NCBI RefSeq assembly: GCF_007676705.1
Contig: NZ_VEBF01000001.1
Location: 1,488,001 to 1,552,000, forward strand
Source of the DNA: Paenibacillus xylanexedens
Lineage (GTDB): Bacteria; Bacillota; Bacilli; Paenibacillales; Paenibacillaceae
DNA: 64,000 nucleotides
Direction of reading: 5' to 3'
This document shows, piece by piece, positions 6,715-16,693 of this stretch (within the stretch, counting starts at the first letter, position 1; each line of letters starts with the position of its first letter). Under the pieces are notes generated by a model that saw only the letters and a list, made by a program, of their open reading frames with translations, did no database searches and was not told the DNA's origin. Both the position numbers and the translations under genes were made by a program.

Positions 6715-8757
6715 CTACATGGCAGCGGCTTCTTCTCCCAGCGGCAGCGTGTAATACTGCGCCTGCTGCCCTTCATGCTGCTGGTATACAACGACCAGCA
6801 GCGTCCGACCTTTCGCGGCAAGCGGGCTGGCGCCAGCTAGCACACGCTCAAGCCGGAACGGAAGCACATCCAATACGGTGTGCTTCTGCAGTTCCTTTTC
6901 GCCGAGACCAAGGTCGGCGAAAGCACGGGCACCCATGACCGTCTGCGCGGTCATGGCCGAGGTCATCGGCAACGCACGCGAAGCGTTGCCGTCCACCATG
7001 TCCGCCGCTCCATCCGCGGCGGACCCTGTTGCGTCGCTCGAAGCATGCGACGCTGCATCCCCGGCTTCGCTGCCGATTACACCCGCCGCATCTGCGGCAG
7101 AGTCTTCCCCGGCAGCAGCCGAACTTCCCACAGCGGCACTCGGACCCGTGCCGCTGCTTTCCAGCCATGCCGTGCCTGAGGCACCGGCAACACGTGGCAG
7201 ACGAACGTCTTCCGGACGTTCAGCCAACGTTTTCATATAACCCGCCCACTGGTCTTTCTGGAGCGGATCTTCCCACCAGATTTTACGTGGTTTGTATTTG
7301 TGGCCGAGGAAATAGTCGAGCTTCATCAGGCCGAGCACGATATCCATATGCGGCGTGTTCCGCGACTCCAGGAAGCTGTGCAGACGAGTGAACAGATCCT
7401 CCAATTGGTGACCAATCTTCTGCCAACCCTGACCTTCCCAGTAATCCCCGAACGCCTGGAAGAAATCAAACGGTGAGTTGAACTCCTGCTCCATCAGATA
7501 CTTCAGCGTATGGTCCATCCGGTGTGCGTTCCAGTATTTCTCCAGCACATCCTCCAGCCGCTTCAAGCGTACAATGTCGCTGAACGGCAGCACATCACTG
7601 CCCAGAATCTCATACGGCGCGTGATCCATGTACGTGTAGTTGTACTTCTCCGCATCCAGACGCAGACCCGTACCACGCAGCATTTTAAGGAACCCGAGCT
7701 GAAGCTCTTCTGGCCCTAAGGCAAACACATCGTTAAACGTCTTGCGGAACGTATTGTAATCTTCCTCCGGCAGTCCGGCGATGAGATCCAGATGCTGGTC
7801 GATTTTGCCGCTGGCTTTGACTTTGTTCACCGTACGGCTCAGCTTGGTAAAGTTCTGACGGCGTTTTACCAGTTCATTCGTTGGATCATTCGTGGACTGA
7901 ACCCCGATCTCGAAGCGGAATGTGCCCGGCGGCGCATTCTCTGCCAGATAATCCAGTACTTCAGGACGCATAATATCCGCCGTAATTTCAAACTGAAATA
8001 CCGTCCCCTGATGATTCTCGATCAGGAATTTGAACATTTCGAGCGCATAATCCCGCTTGATGTTGAACGTCCGGTCCACGAACTTGATCAGCTTCGCACC
8101 CTTCTCAATCAGGTACAGAATGTCCGACTTCGTCCGCTCAATATCGTAATACCGCACGCCGACCTCGATACTGGACAGACAGAACTGACAACTGAACGGA
8201 CAGCCCCGACTGGTCTCAAAATAAACAACCCGTTTCCCAAGCTCCGGGATATCCTCTTCAAATCGATGCGGTGACGGCAGATCATTTAGATCCGCTTTCG
8301 GCCGTCCTGGCATGAGAATGATCTCTTCCCCTTTGCGATACGCCAGTCCATAGACAAAGTGGAACTTCTTGCTTCCTTCCAGCTCCGTCAAAAGCTGATG
8401 CAGCGTCTCTTCCCCTTCACCCATCACGATGAAATCGACATTGGGAATCCGGTTCATCCAATATTCCGTGTCATAGGACACTTCCGGCCCGCCCAACAAG
8501 ATTTTCACGTCAGGCATAACCTTTTTCAGATTATCAATGACCTTGATCGTCTCTTCAATGTTCCAGATGTAACACGAGAACCCAATCACGTCCGCCCCTC
8601 GCTGGTACAGATCAGACACAATATTCATCACCGGGTCCTTGATCGTATACTCCGCCAGGTCAATATCAAAATCCTTCTCACTGTACGCCTTCAGACAACG
8701 CAAGGCCAAGGAGGTATGGATGTACTTTGCATTTAATGTAGAAAGAATAACCTTCAT
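6715..8757 (-). CDS. B12-binding radical SAM protein (DUF4080 type)
   Basis: This is a 680-residue protein. Residues 1-140 form a cobalamin-binding-like Rossmann domain (MKVILSTLNAKYIHTSLALR opening). Next comes a radical SAM domain whose cluster motif CPFSCQFC lies near residue 190, and a C-terminal region of the DUF4080 type (KYKPRKIWWEDP). The reaction is unknown; a cobalamin-dependent methyl transfer or ring rearrangement is the usual inference for this architecture. An Ala/Ser/Gly/Asp-rich insert of about 70 residues (roughly 545-615) interrupts the C-terminal region and is GC-rich. It stands alone and is followed by the hairpin run at 6503-6695. The cob operon at 59879-64000 could supply its cofactor. 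Confidence 0.85.
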   Translation of the reverse strand: MKVILSTLNAKYIHTSLALRCLKAYSEKDFDIDLAEYTIKDPVMNIVSDLYQRGADVIGFSCYIWNIEETIKVIDNLKKVMPDVKILLGGPEVSYDTEYWMNRIPNVDFIVMGEGEETLHQLLTELEGSKKFHFVYGLAYRKGEEIILMPGRPKADLNDLPSPHRFEEDIPELGKRVVYFETSRGCPFSCQFCLSSIEVGVRYYDIERTKSDILYLIEKGAKLIKFVDRTFNIKRDYALEMFKFLIENHQGTVFQFEITADIMRPEVLDYLAENAPPGTFRFEIGVQSTNDPTNELVKRRQNFTKLSRTVNKVKASGKIDQHLDLIAGLPEEDYNTFRKTFNDVFALGPEELQLGFLKMLRGTGLRLDAEKYNYTYMDHAPYEILGSDVLPFSDIVRLKRLEDVLEKYWNAHRMDHTLKYLMEQEFNSPFDFFQAFGDYWEGQGWQKIGHQLEDLFTRLHSFLESRNTPHMDIVLGLMKLDYFLGHKYKPRKIWWEDPLQKDQWAGYMKTLAERPEDVRLPRVAGASGTAWLESSGTGPSAAVGSSAAAGEDSAADAAGVIGSEAGDAASHASSDATGSAADGAADMVDGNASRALPMTSAMTAQTVMGARAFADLGLGEKELQKHTVLDVLPFRLERVLAGASPLAAKGRTLLVVVYQQHEGQQAQYYTLPLGEEAAAM

Positions 8758-9422
8758 GGTTCACAACCTTTGCCTGGACACCCAGACCATATTTTTTTGG
8801 TAAAAGGAAAGCTGCACAGCCATCCTACCTCGGATGCTGTTCATCTAAACCTCTTTTGTTATAGCCATTCCACTCATTATGGACATATCCAACTTTTGTC
8901 TTTCAAAGAGTGGACACTCTTCTTAAACAGACATATACACCCCGCCAAACCCAAACCACAACATACAGTATAAAACACATACAACCAAACCACATGTTGT
9001 GCAGTCTACTGTCGGCCAATTCTAACGTCCATGTCCACCTTTTGAAAGACAATCCACCATCTTATGTCCACACCACAGAGACACCATAATCAACTTCAAA
9101 CTCACTTCAAACTCAACTTCAACTTGTAAAAGACCTCATTCGCATTCCATCCATAATTCGATATCCTCGATATCCACATCTTACTGTCATGAGCTTTGAG
9201 GCTTTGCCTCAAACCTATGCCAATCACTTTCCCCATATTATGGACGAACCATCGAATAGCACGAAGCATATCTATCAACTTTTTAATCAATTAAGCTTTA
9301 CGAGTCATGAACTTCAAAGACCTGAAAGCGCGAATGTAACAACAATTCTCACTTCATCCCAACCAGCCACACTCGCTCATAATTGATCATACTCACTCAT
9401 ACTTACTAATACCTTTTCATAC
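8758..9422. other. Long non-coding interval with inverted and tandem repeats
   Basis: These 665 bases between the radical SAM gene and recQ hold no convincing gene. Short open frames lack ribosome binding sites and resemble no family. The stretch contains the inverted repeat at 8897-9051 and the 10-base tandem repeat at 9371-9435, described separately, and is rich in CA dinucleotides. Confidence 0.6.
8897..9051. repeat. 20-base inverted repeat pair
   Basis: TGTCTTTCAAAGAGTGGACA (8897-8916) and TGTCCACCTTTTGAAAGACA (9032-9051) are inverted copies matching at 18 of 20 positions, 115 bases apart. Similar GGACATA and TATGTCCA words lie just outside each arm. It may be a relic of a small transposable element; no target duplication is obvious. 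Confidence 0.5.
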
Positions 9423-9435
9423 CTACTCATACTCG
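9371..9435. repeat. 10-base tandem repeat at the recQ 3' end
   Basis: About six degenerate copies of ACTYACTCAT stand head to tail (ACTCGCTCAT, AATTGATCAT, ACTCACTCAT, ACTTACTAAT, ACCTTTTCAT, ACCTACTCAT, then ACTCG). The last unit and a half encode the final residues of RecQ (YEYE) and its stop, so the C-terminus appears to have been shaped by the repeat. Confidence 0.55.
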
Positions 9436-11303
9436 TAAAATGCATCGTCGTCCGTATCCACTTCTTCGCCCGATTGCTTCTGGAAGAACTCTAAGAACGG
9501 TAGTCCGTATTTGCGGTACTTGACCTCACCGACCCCTTTGATATCCAGCATGTCACGTTCTGTCTGTGGACATACCACACTCATCTCGCGCAGGGTTGCA
9601 TCATTGAAAATAATGTACGATGGCACATGCTCTTTCGCTGCCAGATCACGCCGGATCAGACGCAGCTGTTCGAATACGGTCTCGTTGACCGCTGATGGCA
9701 TCGCATCGCGACCACGACGTCCGCCGTAGTTCGTACCCGAAGCTGTTGCTGCTGTCTTGCGGACCACACGCTGCATCACTTCACGCTGGCCTTTAAGTAC
9801 TTCCACCGCCAGTGGCTGCAAACGAACGACCGGATACTGTCCCTCGGACAGCATCAGATATCCTTCGGATACCATCACGTTGATGATCTCTGAAATCTCG
9901 CGCTCCGTCCGATTCCCCATCACACCATAGGTTGGCAGAGAGTTGAAGCCGTAATCAAGCACTTTTTTGGCACGAGAACCTTTGAGTACCGAAGCAACCA
10001 AGGATACACCGTACCGTTCACGCATGCGATGAATACAGCTGAATATTTTCTGCGCATCAATTGTCATGTCTACCAGCTCACGGTCGTCCGTACAGGAACT
10101 GCACGTACCGCACGGTTTATCGTCATGCACTTCACCGAAATAATCCAGCTGCGCACTGCGCAGACAGCGGGTCGTATAACAGTAATCCACCATCTGCTGC
10201 AGCTTCCGGTAATCGTTCTGTTTCCGATCACCCTCCATCGGATTCTGCTCAATCAGGAACTTTTGAGTGATAATGTCCTGTGCGCCGAATAGCAAAATGC
10301 ACTGACTTGGCTCTCCGTCCCGTCCCGCACGCCCGGCTTCCTGCACGTATGCCTCCATGTTCTTCGGCATGCTGTTATGAATCACGTACCGCACGTTCGA
10401 TTTATCAATCCCCATGCCGAAGGCATTGGTCGCCACCATCACTCGGATATCATCGTACAAAAAAGCTTCCTGGCTCTGGGACCGTTCATCGTCCGTCATC
10501 CCGGCATGATAGCGTCCTGCGGGCAATCCCGCCTGCAACAAACGCTGATGCAGATCGTCCACGTCCTTACGGGTCGCGGCGTACACAATCCCCGGCTCGC
10601 TGGCATGCTCGCGCGCATAATTCAGGACAAAGTCCTTCTTGCTCTCGCCGCGCAGCACACTAAACGCCAGATTATCTCGCCCCAGTCCGGTCACATACGT
10701 CTGCGGGTCCTGCAAACGCAGCAACCGCAGAATATCGCCCATGACCTCGGGCGTCGCTGTCGCCGTAAAGGCCGCAACCACCGGCCGCTCCGGCAAACTA
10801 TCCACAAACGGCGCTACCGCGAGGTAGCTTGTCCGAAAATCATGCCCCCACTGCGATACACAGTGGGCCTCATCCACGGCAACGCAAGAGATCGGCAAAT
10901 AGCCCATCTCCTCGCGGAACCAATCCAGCTCCAGTCGCTCAGGCGCGACATAGAGCAGCTTCAGCTCACCGCGCTGCGCCGCGCGGATGCGATCATTCAC
11001 TTCTTTGCCGCTAAGTGTACTATTAATATACGCGGCAGCAATTCCGGCGGTCGTCAACGCATCGACCTGATCTTTCATTAATGAGATTAACGGGGAGACG
11101 ACAAGCGTCAGTCCCGAATATAACAGAGCGGGGATCTGATAACAGATCGACTTACCGCCCCCGGTTGGCATAATGCCAAGCGTATCTTCGCGTTCCAGCA
11201 GGCTGGCTACGATCTTTTTCTGTCCCTCACGGAAGTCGGGGTAGCCATAATATTTTTGCAGGAGACCCTGCGCTTCTTCTAATGTAGGTGTTTGCACACT
11301 CAT
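9423..11303 (-). CDS. recQ: ATP-dependent DNA helicase RecQ
   Basis: This 626-residue 3'-5' DNA helicase acts in recombination and restart of stalled replication forks. Domains in order: helicase core with Walker A TGGGKS (residues 47-52) and the Walker B box [14 protein letters not shown]; motif [12 protein letters not shown]; a zinc-binding RecQ-Ct region with cysteines in YCYTTRC and CGTCSSC; a winged helix; and a C-terminal HRDC domain ([20 protein letters not shown]). The length fits bacterial RecQ. The start ATG follows AAGGAG. It is transcribed alone, and its last codons lie in the 10-base tandem repeat at 9371-9435. Confidence 0.95.
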   Translation of the reverse strand: MSVQTPTLEEAQGLLQKYYGYPDFREGQKKIVASLLEREDTLGIMPTGGGKSICYQIPALLYSGLTLVVSPLISLMKDQVDALTTAGIAAAYINSTLSGKEVNDRIRAAQRGELKLLYVAPERLELDWFREEMGYLPISCVAVDEAHCVSQWGHDFRTSYLAVAPFVDSLPERPVVAAFTATATPEVMGDILRLLRLQDPQTYVTGLGRDNLAFSVLRGESKKDFVLNYAREHASEPGIVYAATRKDVDDLHQRLLQAGLPAGRYHAGMTDDERSQSQEAFLYDDIRVMVATNAFGMGIDKSNVRYVIHNSMPKNMEAYVQEAGRAGRDGEPSQCILLFGAQDIITQKFLIEQNPMEGDRKQNDYRKLQQMVDYCYTTRCLRSAQLDYFGEVHDDKPCGTCSSCTDDRELVDMTIDAQKIFSCIHRMRERYGVSLVASVLKGSRAKKVLDYGFNSLPTYGVMGNRTEREISEIINVMVSEGYLMLSEGQYPVVRLQPLAVEVLKGQREVMQRVVRKTAATASGTNYGGRRGRDAMPSAVNETVFEQLRLIRRDLAAKEHVPSYIIFNDATLREMSVVCPQTERDMLDIKGVGEVKYRKYGLPFLEFFQKQSGEEVDTDDDAFYEYE

Positions 11304-11405
11304 GTAAAGACTCCTTACTTATCACCGGTGTTACTCCACCAGCTTGGTCCGATCCGATTCTGACATCCGAAAGCGGCTCATATGCCGCATCCTCGACAAC
11401 AAAAT

Positions 11406-11439
11406 GGCGTTCTCATGACTTGTCCGTCAAGCAAACGCC
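11406..11439 (-). terminator. Terminator downstream of the exporter operon
   Basis: GGCGTT and AACGCC (11406-11411 and 11434-11439) form a stem that on the minus strand is followed by ATTTTGTTG. It lies downstream of the ABC exporter genes and the Rpn remnant and upstream of recQ. The other bases of 11304-11612 show no gene. Confidence 0.5.
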
Positions 11440-11612
11440 GCTCCCTTTAGTTTAACGGCCCAGCTCCGAATGAGCAACCGCGTTTTACTGTAAATGTTTG
11501 AAGCTTCTTCACCAAAATAAAAACAACCGTCCTGCCCTAGTTGGACAAAACGATTGCATTAATCTTGACAAACCCTAAGCCATCCAGCGACTGTTTTGTA
11601 ATGGATACGCTT

Positions 11613-11906
11613 CTAATCTTTCAACGCCTCAACTTCAGACACAGTTAGACCACTTGTTTTGGCAATAACTGAAACTTCAATCCCAAATGAGAGCATGTTT
11701 TTTGCTATCTCAATCGCCTTTCTTTTTTCCCCTTCTACTAATCCCTTTTCTATCCCCTTGGCTATTCCCTTTTCCGTAGCCCACTCAATCATGGAATCTT
11801 CATCATGCAAATACTTCTGACGCTCTTCATACAGGCGACGTGCCTCCCGATCCTGACTCAAGAACTCCAGCGTATCCATCGCCTTCTTCAGTGTAGGTTC
11901 ATTCAT
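11613..11906 (-). pseudogene. C-terminal remnant of an Rpn-family nuclease/transposase
   Basis: The 97 codons from MNEPTLKKAMDTLEF to the stop match in style the C-terminal end of Rpn-family (recombination-promoting nuclease, PD-(D/E)XK transposase-like) proteins. They show the YEERQKYLHDEDS helix, then the repeated KGIxKGIEKGLVEGEK charged stretch, then a small helical tail. Full-length proteins of the family are about three times longer, and the catalytic N-terminal domain is missing here. The fragment overlaps the end of the ABC exporter gene by eight bases (ATGAATGA), so it may still be translated by coupling. It looks like a leftover of a deletion or insertion that also set the end of the exporter gene. 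Confidence 0.6.
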
Positions 11907-13848
11907 TGGCAGCAACGCCTCTGACATTCATACGATAATACAATCCTTTCCTCTGCATCAGCTGTTCATGCGTTCCATCTTCGGCAATTCGGCCATGCTC
12001 CATCACAAGGATACGAGAGCACTGACGAGCGACCTCCATTCGATGTGTGACGAGCAACCCTATTCTGTCTTTCATAAAATTCAGCAAGTGATTCATCACA
12101 TGCTGTTCTGTCTGAATATCCAGTGATGACGTTGGTTCGTCCAGAATATACAGGTCGGATGATCTCATGAATAGCCTGGCAAGCGACAGTCGCTGTTGTT
12201 GGCCTCCAGATAGATTGGCCCCTTTCTCTTGCAATATCGCAGCGTATTGCTCCTCCTGGGCCTCAATAAATTCATGCAAACCTGCCTGCTCTGCCGCAAG
12301 CTTTACCTTGTCCGAGGTAGCGTCAAGGCTCAGACGGATATTGTCTTCTATCGTTCCTGTAAAAAAAGTTGGTGTCTGCGGCATATACGTCAGTCTGGAT
12401 TGATTATCCCTTTTCATATACGCTGCAACATGTTTATTGCCCAGCAATACGCTTCCGTTCGTTGGCTCGATCAACCCTGCACACACTTGGCACAGTGTAG
12501 ATTTGCCAGCACCGCTGGCGCCAACTACCGCAACCCATTCACCAGGAACCAGATTAAGCGTAATCTGATCCAGAATCCTCCGACCACTGGCCTCATCGGT
12601 TACTGTAACCTGTTGAAGACGCAGCATAGCAAGTTCGTTCTCTTGGTATGTTGTTTGGTGTGAGTGCCTTTGATCTTGTTCATAACTACCCTGTGCAAGC
12701 TCCTCATGCTTGAGATTGGATGAGTCTGTATTCTTGTTGTCCGCCAATTTCAACCATGCAGAGATACGTCCAAATGCACCCACGCTGGCTTGCATCTGAC
12801 TCCACTGACTGGACAAACCGAGCACTGGCCACACCACCAGTTCAAACAGCAAACTACTTGCAACAACCATACCCGGAGACAAGGTTCCTCTAGCCGCTGA
12901 CAAAGCAATAAGGAACAATGCTGCCAATTGAGCCAGACCAAATACTGCCATCGCTACGTTATCGGACATGCTCAAAGTCATCTGCAACTTCGCCTCAACA
13001 CGGTTCAAGGATTGCTGTTGTGTTCGAAATCGTGTGAGAAACCACGGTGATGCATTATAGGTTTGAATCACAGGTATTCCTTCAACATACTGTTGAATCT
13101 GCTGTTGCGACTCACCTTCCCTGGATTCGACCTCATCGGACAGATGTACAATTCGCTGATCATACAGCCTTGCCGTGAACCAAATCACCCCTGCACTCAC
13201 TAAGGCGATGAGCGCAACCCACGCATCTGCTCTGTACAAGTATCCCAGTGATAATACGATGATGAATACAACCGTAACACCCTCTGCAATGGCTTCTACC
13301 ACTTCTGCACCATGCTTGGTATCTTCCTTGATGCGAAGCATCACATCTCCGGACTTCTGTCTGCGAACCCACGCATACGGCATCCTGTTTAATAACTTCA
13401 GCAAGTCCATAGACATATCTCTGTACATGGACTCTTTGAGCCATACCAACACGTAGCGATGCATCGCAAGCAACACGATAAATCCTGCCAATATAGCGAT
13501 GAAAATCATCGCGGTAGCATTAAGCTGTTCCTGTCCCCCATCATGAATGGCATCCACGAAGAACCCCTGTACGAAGGCAAGTCCCCAATCGAAGACCGCA
13601 TCTGCTGCAATAAAAATGAGCAGGATCGCTACAGCTATTCCATAAGGCTTCATCCAGCGCACAATAACAGGCCATACCGTTGCCAGTGATACAACTTGCT
13701 TTGGATCATCTGAAACATAACTTTCGTCCAATTTATATCCAGCATCTATTTCACGATCTTCCTTCACCTCGTTTGCTCCACGCTTCTCATGGCTGCTCTT
13801 CATTTCAACGTCATCTGCAAAAGCTGTATCTTCACTCTTGTTACTCAT
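11899..13848 (-). CDS. ABC exporter half-transporter, second subunit
   Basis: This is a 649-residue fused permease-ATPase. An acidic 50-residue N-terminal extension precedes about six membrane segments (residues 60-330). The ATPase domain has Walker A GASGAGKST, signature LSGGQQQR, Walker B LYILDEPTSS and H-loop VTH. It overlaps the upstream exporter gene by eight bases (ATGAGTAA), so the two very likely form a heterodimeric exporter like CydDC or BmrCD. The start at 13848 is chosen because GGAGGG precedes it; the earlier in-frame ATG at 13920 lies inside the neighbouring gene. The substrate is unknown; the adjacent GyrI-type regulator suggests a small toxic compound. Confidence 0.85.
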   Translation of the reverse strand: MSNKSEDTAFADDVEMKSSHEKRGANEVKEDREIDAGYKLDESYVSDDPKQVVSLATVWPVIVRWMKPYGIAVAILLIFIAADAVFDWGLAFVQGFFVDAIHDGGQEQLNATAMIFIAILAGFIVLLAMHRYVLVWLKESMYRDMSMDLLKLLNRMPYAWVRRQKSGDVMLRIKEDTKHGAEVVEAIAEGVTVVFIIVLSLGYLYRADAWVALIALVSAGVIWFTARLYDQRIVHLSDEVESREGESQQQIQQYVEGIPVIQTYNASPWFLTRFRTQQQSLNRVEAKLQMTLSMSDNVAMAVFGLAQLAALFLIALSAARGTLSPGMVVASSLLFELVVWPVLGLSSQWSQMQASVGAFGRISAWLKLADNKNTDSSNLKHEELAQGSYEQDQRHSHQTTYQENELAMLRLQQVTVTDEASGRRILDQITLNLVPGEWVAVVGASGAGKSTLCQVCAGLIEPTNGSVLLGNKHVAAYMKRDNQSRLTYMPQTPTFFTGTIEDNIRLSLDATSDKVKLAAEQAGLHEFIEAQEEQYAAILQEKGANLSGGQQQRLSLARLFMRSSDLYILDEPTSSLDIQTEQHVMNHLLNFMKDRIGLLVTHRMEVARQCSRILVMEHGRIAEDGTHEQLMQRKGLYYRMNVRGVAANE

Positions 13849-15661
13849 GCTGTCCCTCCACTTCCGCATCCTGCTCCGCAATATAGCTTCGATATCCGTT
13901 CGGACGATCCAGCAATTCACAATGAGTTCCTGTATCTTGGACGCGTCCCTTCTGCATGTAGATGACCTGATCCGCTCGTTCGATCAGCGATAATCGATGG
14001 GTAACTGCAATAATCGTTGTGCCTTGGTCAGTAGTGACACGGGCAAACAGATCATTCAACCGCTGCTCGTGCAACGGATCTTGGGATGACGTCGGTTCAT
14101 CCAGCAATACAATATCGGGATTCCTCAGCATTGCTCTGGCCAAACTGATACGCTGAAGCTCACCACCCGACATTGTCCCACCCTGTGGCTGAAGTTCTGT
14201 CCCATAGCCAAGCGATTGACGCATAATGGCATCATGCGCATGAGTCAATTGGGCTGCAACTTCTACTTGATCAGGTGATATCCCTTCTAATCCAAAAACA
14301 ATATTCTCTTCTACCGTACCTGTGAAAATAAAGGCTTGTTGCGGAACATACACCTGGTTGACATGTTCTGTCTGAGCTTCATGCATATCATGTAATGAAT
14401 TGTTCTGCTTCATTATCTGGATCGAACCCGTGACAGGCGTATCTAATCCGGCTATTAATTTCAATAACGTGGTCTTCCCGCATCCACTTGGACCCGTGAT
14501 TACAGTGAGCTTTCCTTTCGTCGCTACAAAAGAAATATCCGTTAGCACTTCTTCTTGTTCCGCATACCTGTAAGACACATGCTGTACCTTAATACCGGTC
14601 GGTTTAGATTGCTTTTCATGTTCCACTGAACCCGGTTCGGATCGTACATATGCATTGGTACCGGTATGAGCAACCGTGTTCTTTTTCTCCAGATCCAGAA
14701 CTTCAAAGATTCTGGACGCATGAGAAGCTGAACCGATAAAATTATTCCACAACCCGGATAGTGACTCAATCGGACGAGTTAACTGACTGCTCGCCACCAG
14801 AAAAGCCGCCAATCCTCCCACATCCATATGTCCGTTCAACACCTGCATGCCGCCTAGATAGAGAATCAGAATCATCCCACCATACGTCGAGACCCGTCCA
14901 GCTGCCTCCGACAGACGTTGTAACACAGATACGGACATCGTATGTCTGAACACTCGATCCATTCGATCTTTAAAATGTTGGTGCACATAACCCGCGAGTC
15001 CGTAGCTCCGGATCTCCACAGGGGCTTGAATGATTTCAGTCAGCATCTCATCTCTTGACGCCGCACTGGCATTCAACTGATCATGTCGTCGTTGCAGACG
15101 TCTACCCAGTCCTACCGTTACAAGAGGATAGATCAACGTGAATGCAATAATAGCCAATGACAATGGCAGGTTCACCCAGCTGAAATAAGCAAAAGCAAAG
15201 ATCAGTTGTATCACATTTTTTGCAAGTTCAATGCCGTGTTGGTTTATCCCTTTCTGTGCTTCCTTGGCAGAAGTCCAAACTCTGGAAGATATATCCCCCG
15301 TATGATAGTTTGCCAGATCCCGTGTTTCTGTGTTGCCAAGGGATTCAAGCAACAGGGACTGCACAGACAATAATGTTTTTTGCTGGAATAACGTCTCAAC
15401 CCACGTCATGAATGCGGTTACAATCAATCGTAATACTACAATGGACACGCCTATCATCAAACCTGAGTAGAGTAACGAAAACTTTGATTCCGTAGCTCCT
15501 TTGACTAATCTTCGGATCGATTCCAGATATCCGACCTCAATCAGGGAGACCATAAATGCGGCGAAAAGCAATAGAATAATGAACATTCGGTACTTACCTG
15601 TTAATGTCCATAATCGAGTTAGCATGCCTGTCGTCGTATAAGTTCTTTTGTCAGCTAACAT
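13841..15661 (-). CDS. ABC exporter half-transporter, first subunit
   Basis: This is a 606-residue permease-ATPase. Membrane segments occupy about residues 20-310. The nucleotide-binding domain has Walker A GPSGCGKTT, signature MSGGELQR, Walker B IVLLDEPTSS and a VTH switch. All key residues are present in both subunits, so neither site looks degenerate. The ATG at 15661 is preferred over 15685 because TTGGAG lies ten bases before it. It is the first gene of the exporter pair and is divergent from an AraC-type regulator across 115 bases. Confidence 0.85.
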   Translation of the reverse strand: MLADKRTYTTTGMLTRLWTLTGKYRMFIILLLFAAFMVSLIEVGYLESIRRLVKGATESKFSLLYSGLMIGVSIVVLRLIVTAFMTWVETLFQQKTLLSVQSLLLESLGNTETRDLANYHTGDISSRVWTSAKEAQKGINQHGIELAKNVIQLIFAFAYFSWVNLPLSLAIIAFTLIYPLVTVGLGRRLQRRHDQLNASAASRDEMLTEIIQAPVEIRSYGLAGYVHQHFKDRMDRVFRHTMSVSVLQRLSEAAGRVSTYGGMILILYLGGMQVLNGHMDVGGLAAFLVASSQLTRPIESLSGLWNNFIGSASHASRIFEVLDLEKKNTVAHTGTNAYVRSEPGSVEHEKQSKPTGIKVQHVSYRYAEQEEVLTDISFVATKGKLTVITGPSGCGKTTLLKLIAGLDTPVTGSIQIMKQNNSLHDMHEAQTEHVNQVYVPQQAFIFTGTVEENIVFGLEGISPDQVEVAAQLTHAHDAIMRQSLGYGTELQPQGGTMSGGELQRISLARAMLRNPDIVLLDEPTSSQDPLHEQRLNDLFARVTTDQGTTIIAVTHRLSLIERADQVIYMQKGRVQDTGTHCELLDRPNGYRSYIAEQDAEVEGQHE

Positions 15662-15776
15662 GGATGGTTTCTCCAATCTTGTCATTAAATTATGTACTTG
15701 GTTATGATATCATCGTGGATAAGGAAAAAATGAACATTTCTTGCTGTAAGTACGATCAGAAGTAAGGGAGATTACT
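15662..15776. promoter_or_regulatory. Divergent control region of exporter and regulator
   Basis: This is a 115-base space between the ABC exporter start and the AraC-type regulator start. It contains the palindromic stretch GGTTATGATATCATCG around 15700 (GATATC centre), a plausible operator position. No unambiguous -35/-10 pair can be assigned by eye. Confidence 0.35.
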
Positions 15777-16670
15777 ATGCAACATGATTTGCTGAACACA
15801 TTGGATAAGCTATTCGACTACATAGAAGACCATATTCAAGACAAATTAACACTGGATCATCTGGCATCTGTTACTCATATATCGAAGTTCCACCTGCATC
15901 GCATGTTCAAACATGTAAGTGGACAATTGCCCGGGGAATATATTCGTTCACGCAAATTGGCACGTAGCCTGGAACAATTGGTGAACCTGAACTGGAAGAT
16001 TATCGATATCAGCGGGCATTATGCTTTTGAACATGAACAATCTTACATACGTGCTTTCAAGCAAGCCTTCGGGATCACTCCCCTGCAATACCGCAAACAG
16101 GGAGCTGGAGAGCTTGAATTCACAGCCCGTATGACTTCGTCCATGATTACGATGCTTCCGTACGGATATATATTCAAACCAACGTATGTGCGAAAACCAG
16201 CCATGAAACTCGTCGGACAGCGATCCCATATTCGATATACAGATAATGAAGAGCACTACGAGGCCAATGCAGCAGGCAACGACTTTTTTGGTAAACACTT
16301 TCATTCAATTCCTAACGTGTTGCAGCCCAACGTATACATCGGATTCACCAATGAGATTAACGAGGATTACAGTACATATCAACCTTCTGTGGAAGTCACC
16401 CACCTGGATGATATCCCCAACGAACTGGATGGAATCGAAGTGCCGGCCAACCAGTATGCTGTATTCAAATTCGTCTGTGATTTCCACCCAAGTCTGATCA
16501 ACATCGACCACCTGGACAGTGTCTGGACATTTATTGATGAATATTGGCAAAGCCATTCGGGGTATGAGAAGAGTGATCCATACTATTTCGAAAGAATTGA
16601 TGGCAGTCTGGCTCAGGACCACTACGGAGAGATGGACATATATATCCCTGCAAAGCAAATTTCACTGTAA
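15777..16670 (+). CDS. AraC-family regulator with GyrI-like sensor domain
   Basis: This is a 297-residue regulator. Residues 1-110 contain the two helix-turn-helix units of AraC proteins (LTLDHLASVTHISKFHLHRM, and a second ending FGITPLQYRK). Residues 135-297 form a GyrI-like effector-binding domain (MKLVGQRSHI...). Such proteins sense hydrophobic or cationic compounds and activate efflux genes. Here it is divergent from a two-subunit ABC exporter, which is the likely target. AAGGGAG precedes the ATG at good spacing. The next gene follows after 23 bases and may be cotranscribed. Confidence 0.85.
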   Translation: MQHDLLNTLDKLFDYIEDHIQDKLTLDHLASVTHISKFHLHRMFKHVSGQLPGEYIRSRKLARSLEQLVNLNWKIIDISGHYAFEHEQSYIRAFKQAFGITPLQYRKQGAGELEFTARMTSSMITMLPYGYIFKPTYVRKPAMKLVGQRSHIRYTDNEEHYEANAAGNDFFGKHFHSIPNVLQPNVYIGFTNEINEDYSTYQPSVEVTHLDDIPNELDGIEVPANQYAVFKFVCDFHPSLINIDHLDSVWTFIDEYWQSHSGYEKSDPYYFERIDGSLAQDHYGEMDIYIPAKQISL

Positions 16671-16693
16671 GCTGTCAATGGAGGTTCGATCCG

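Noticed and set aside
6848..7391. Several open frames of 100 or more codons opposite the radical SAM gene
   Set aside because: They come from the GC-rich low-complexity insert and have Arg/Ala/Pro-rich compositions without ribosome binding sites.
8770..9386. Small plus-strand genes between the radical SAM gene and recQ
   Set aside because: No ribosome binding sites, no family resemblance, and the codons run through the repeats.
10280..11081. Plus-strand open frames up to 234 codons inside recQ
   Set aside because: They lie opposite a clear RecQ helicase and have shadow-type composition.
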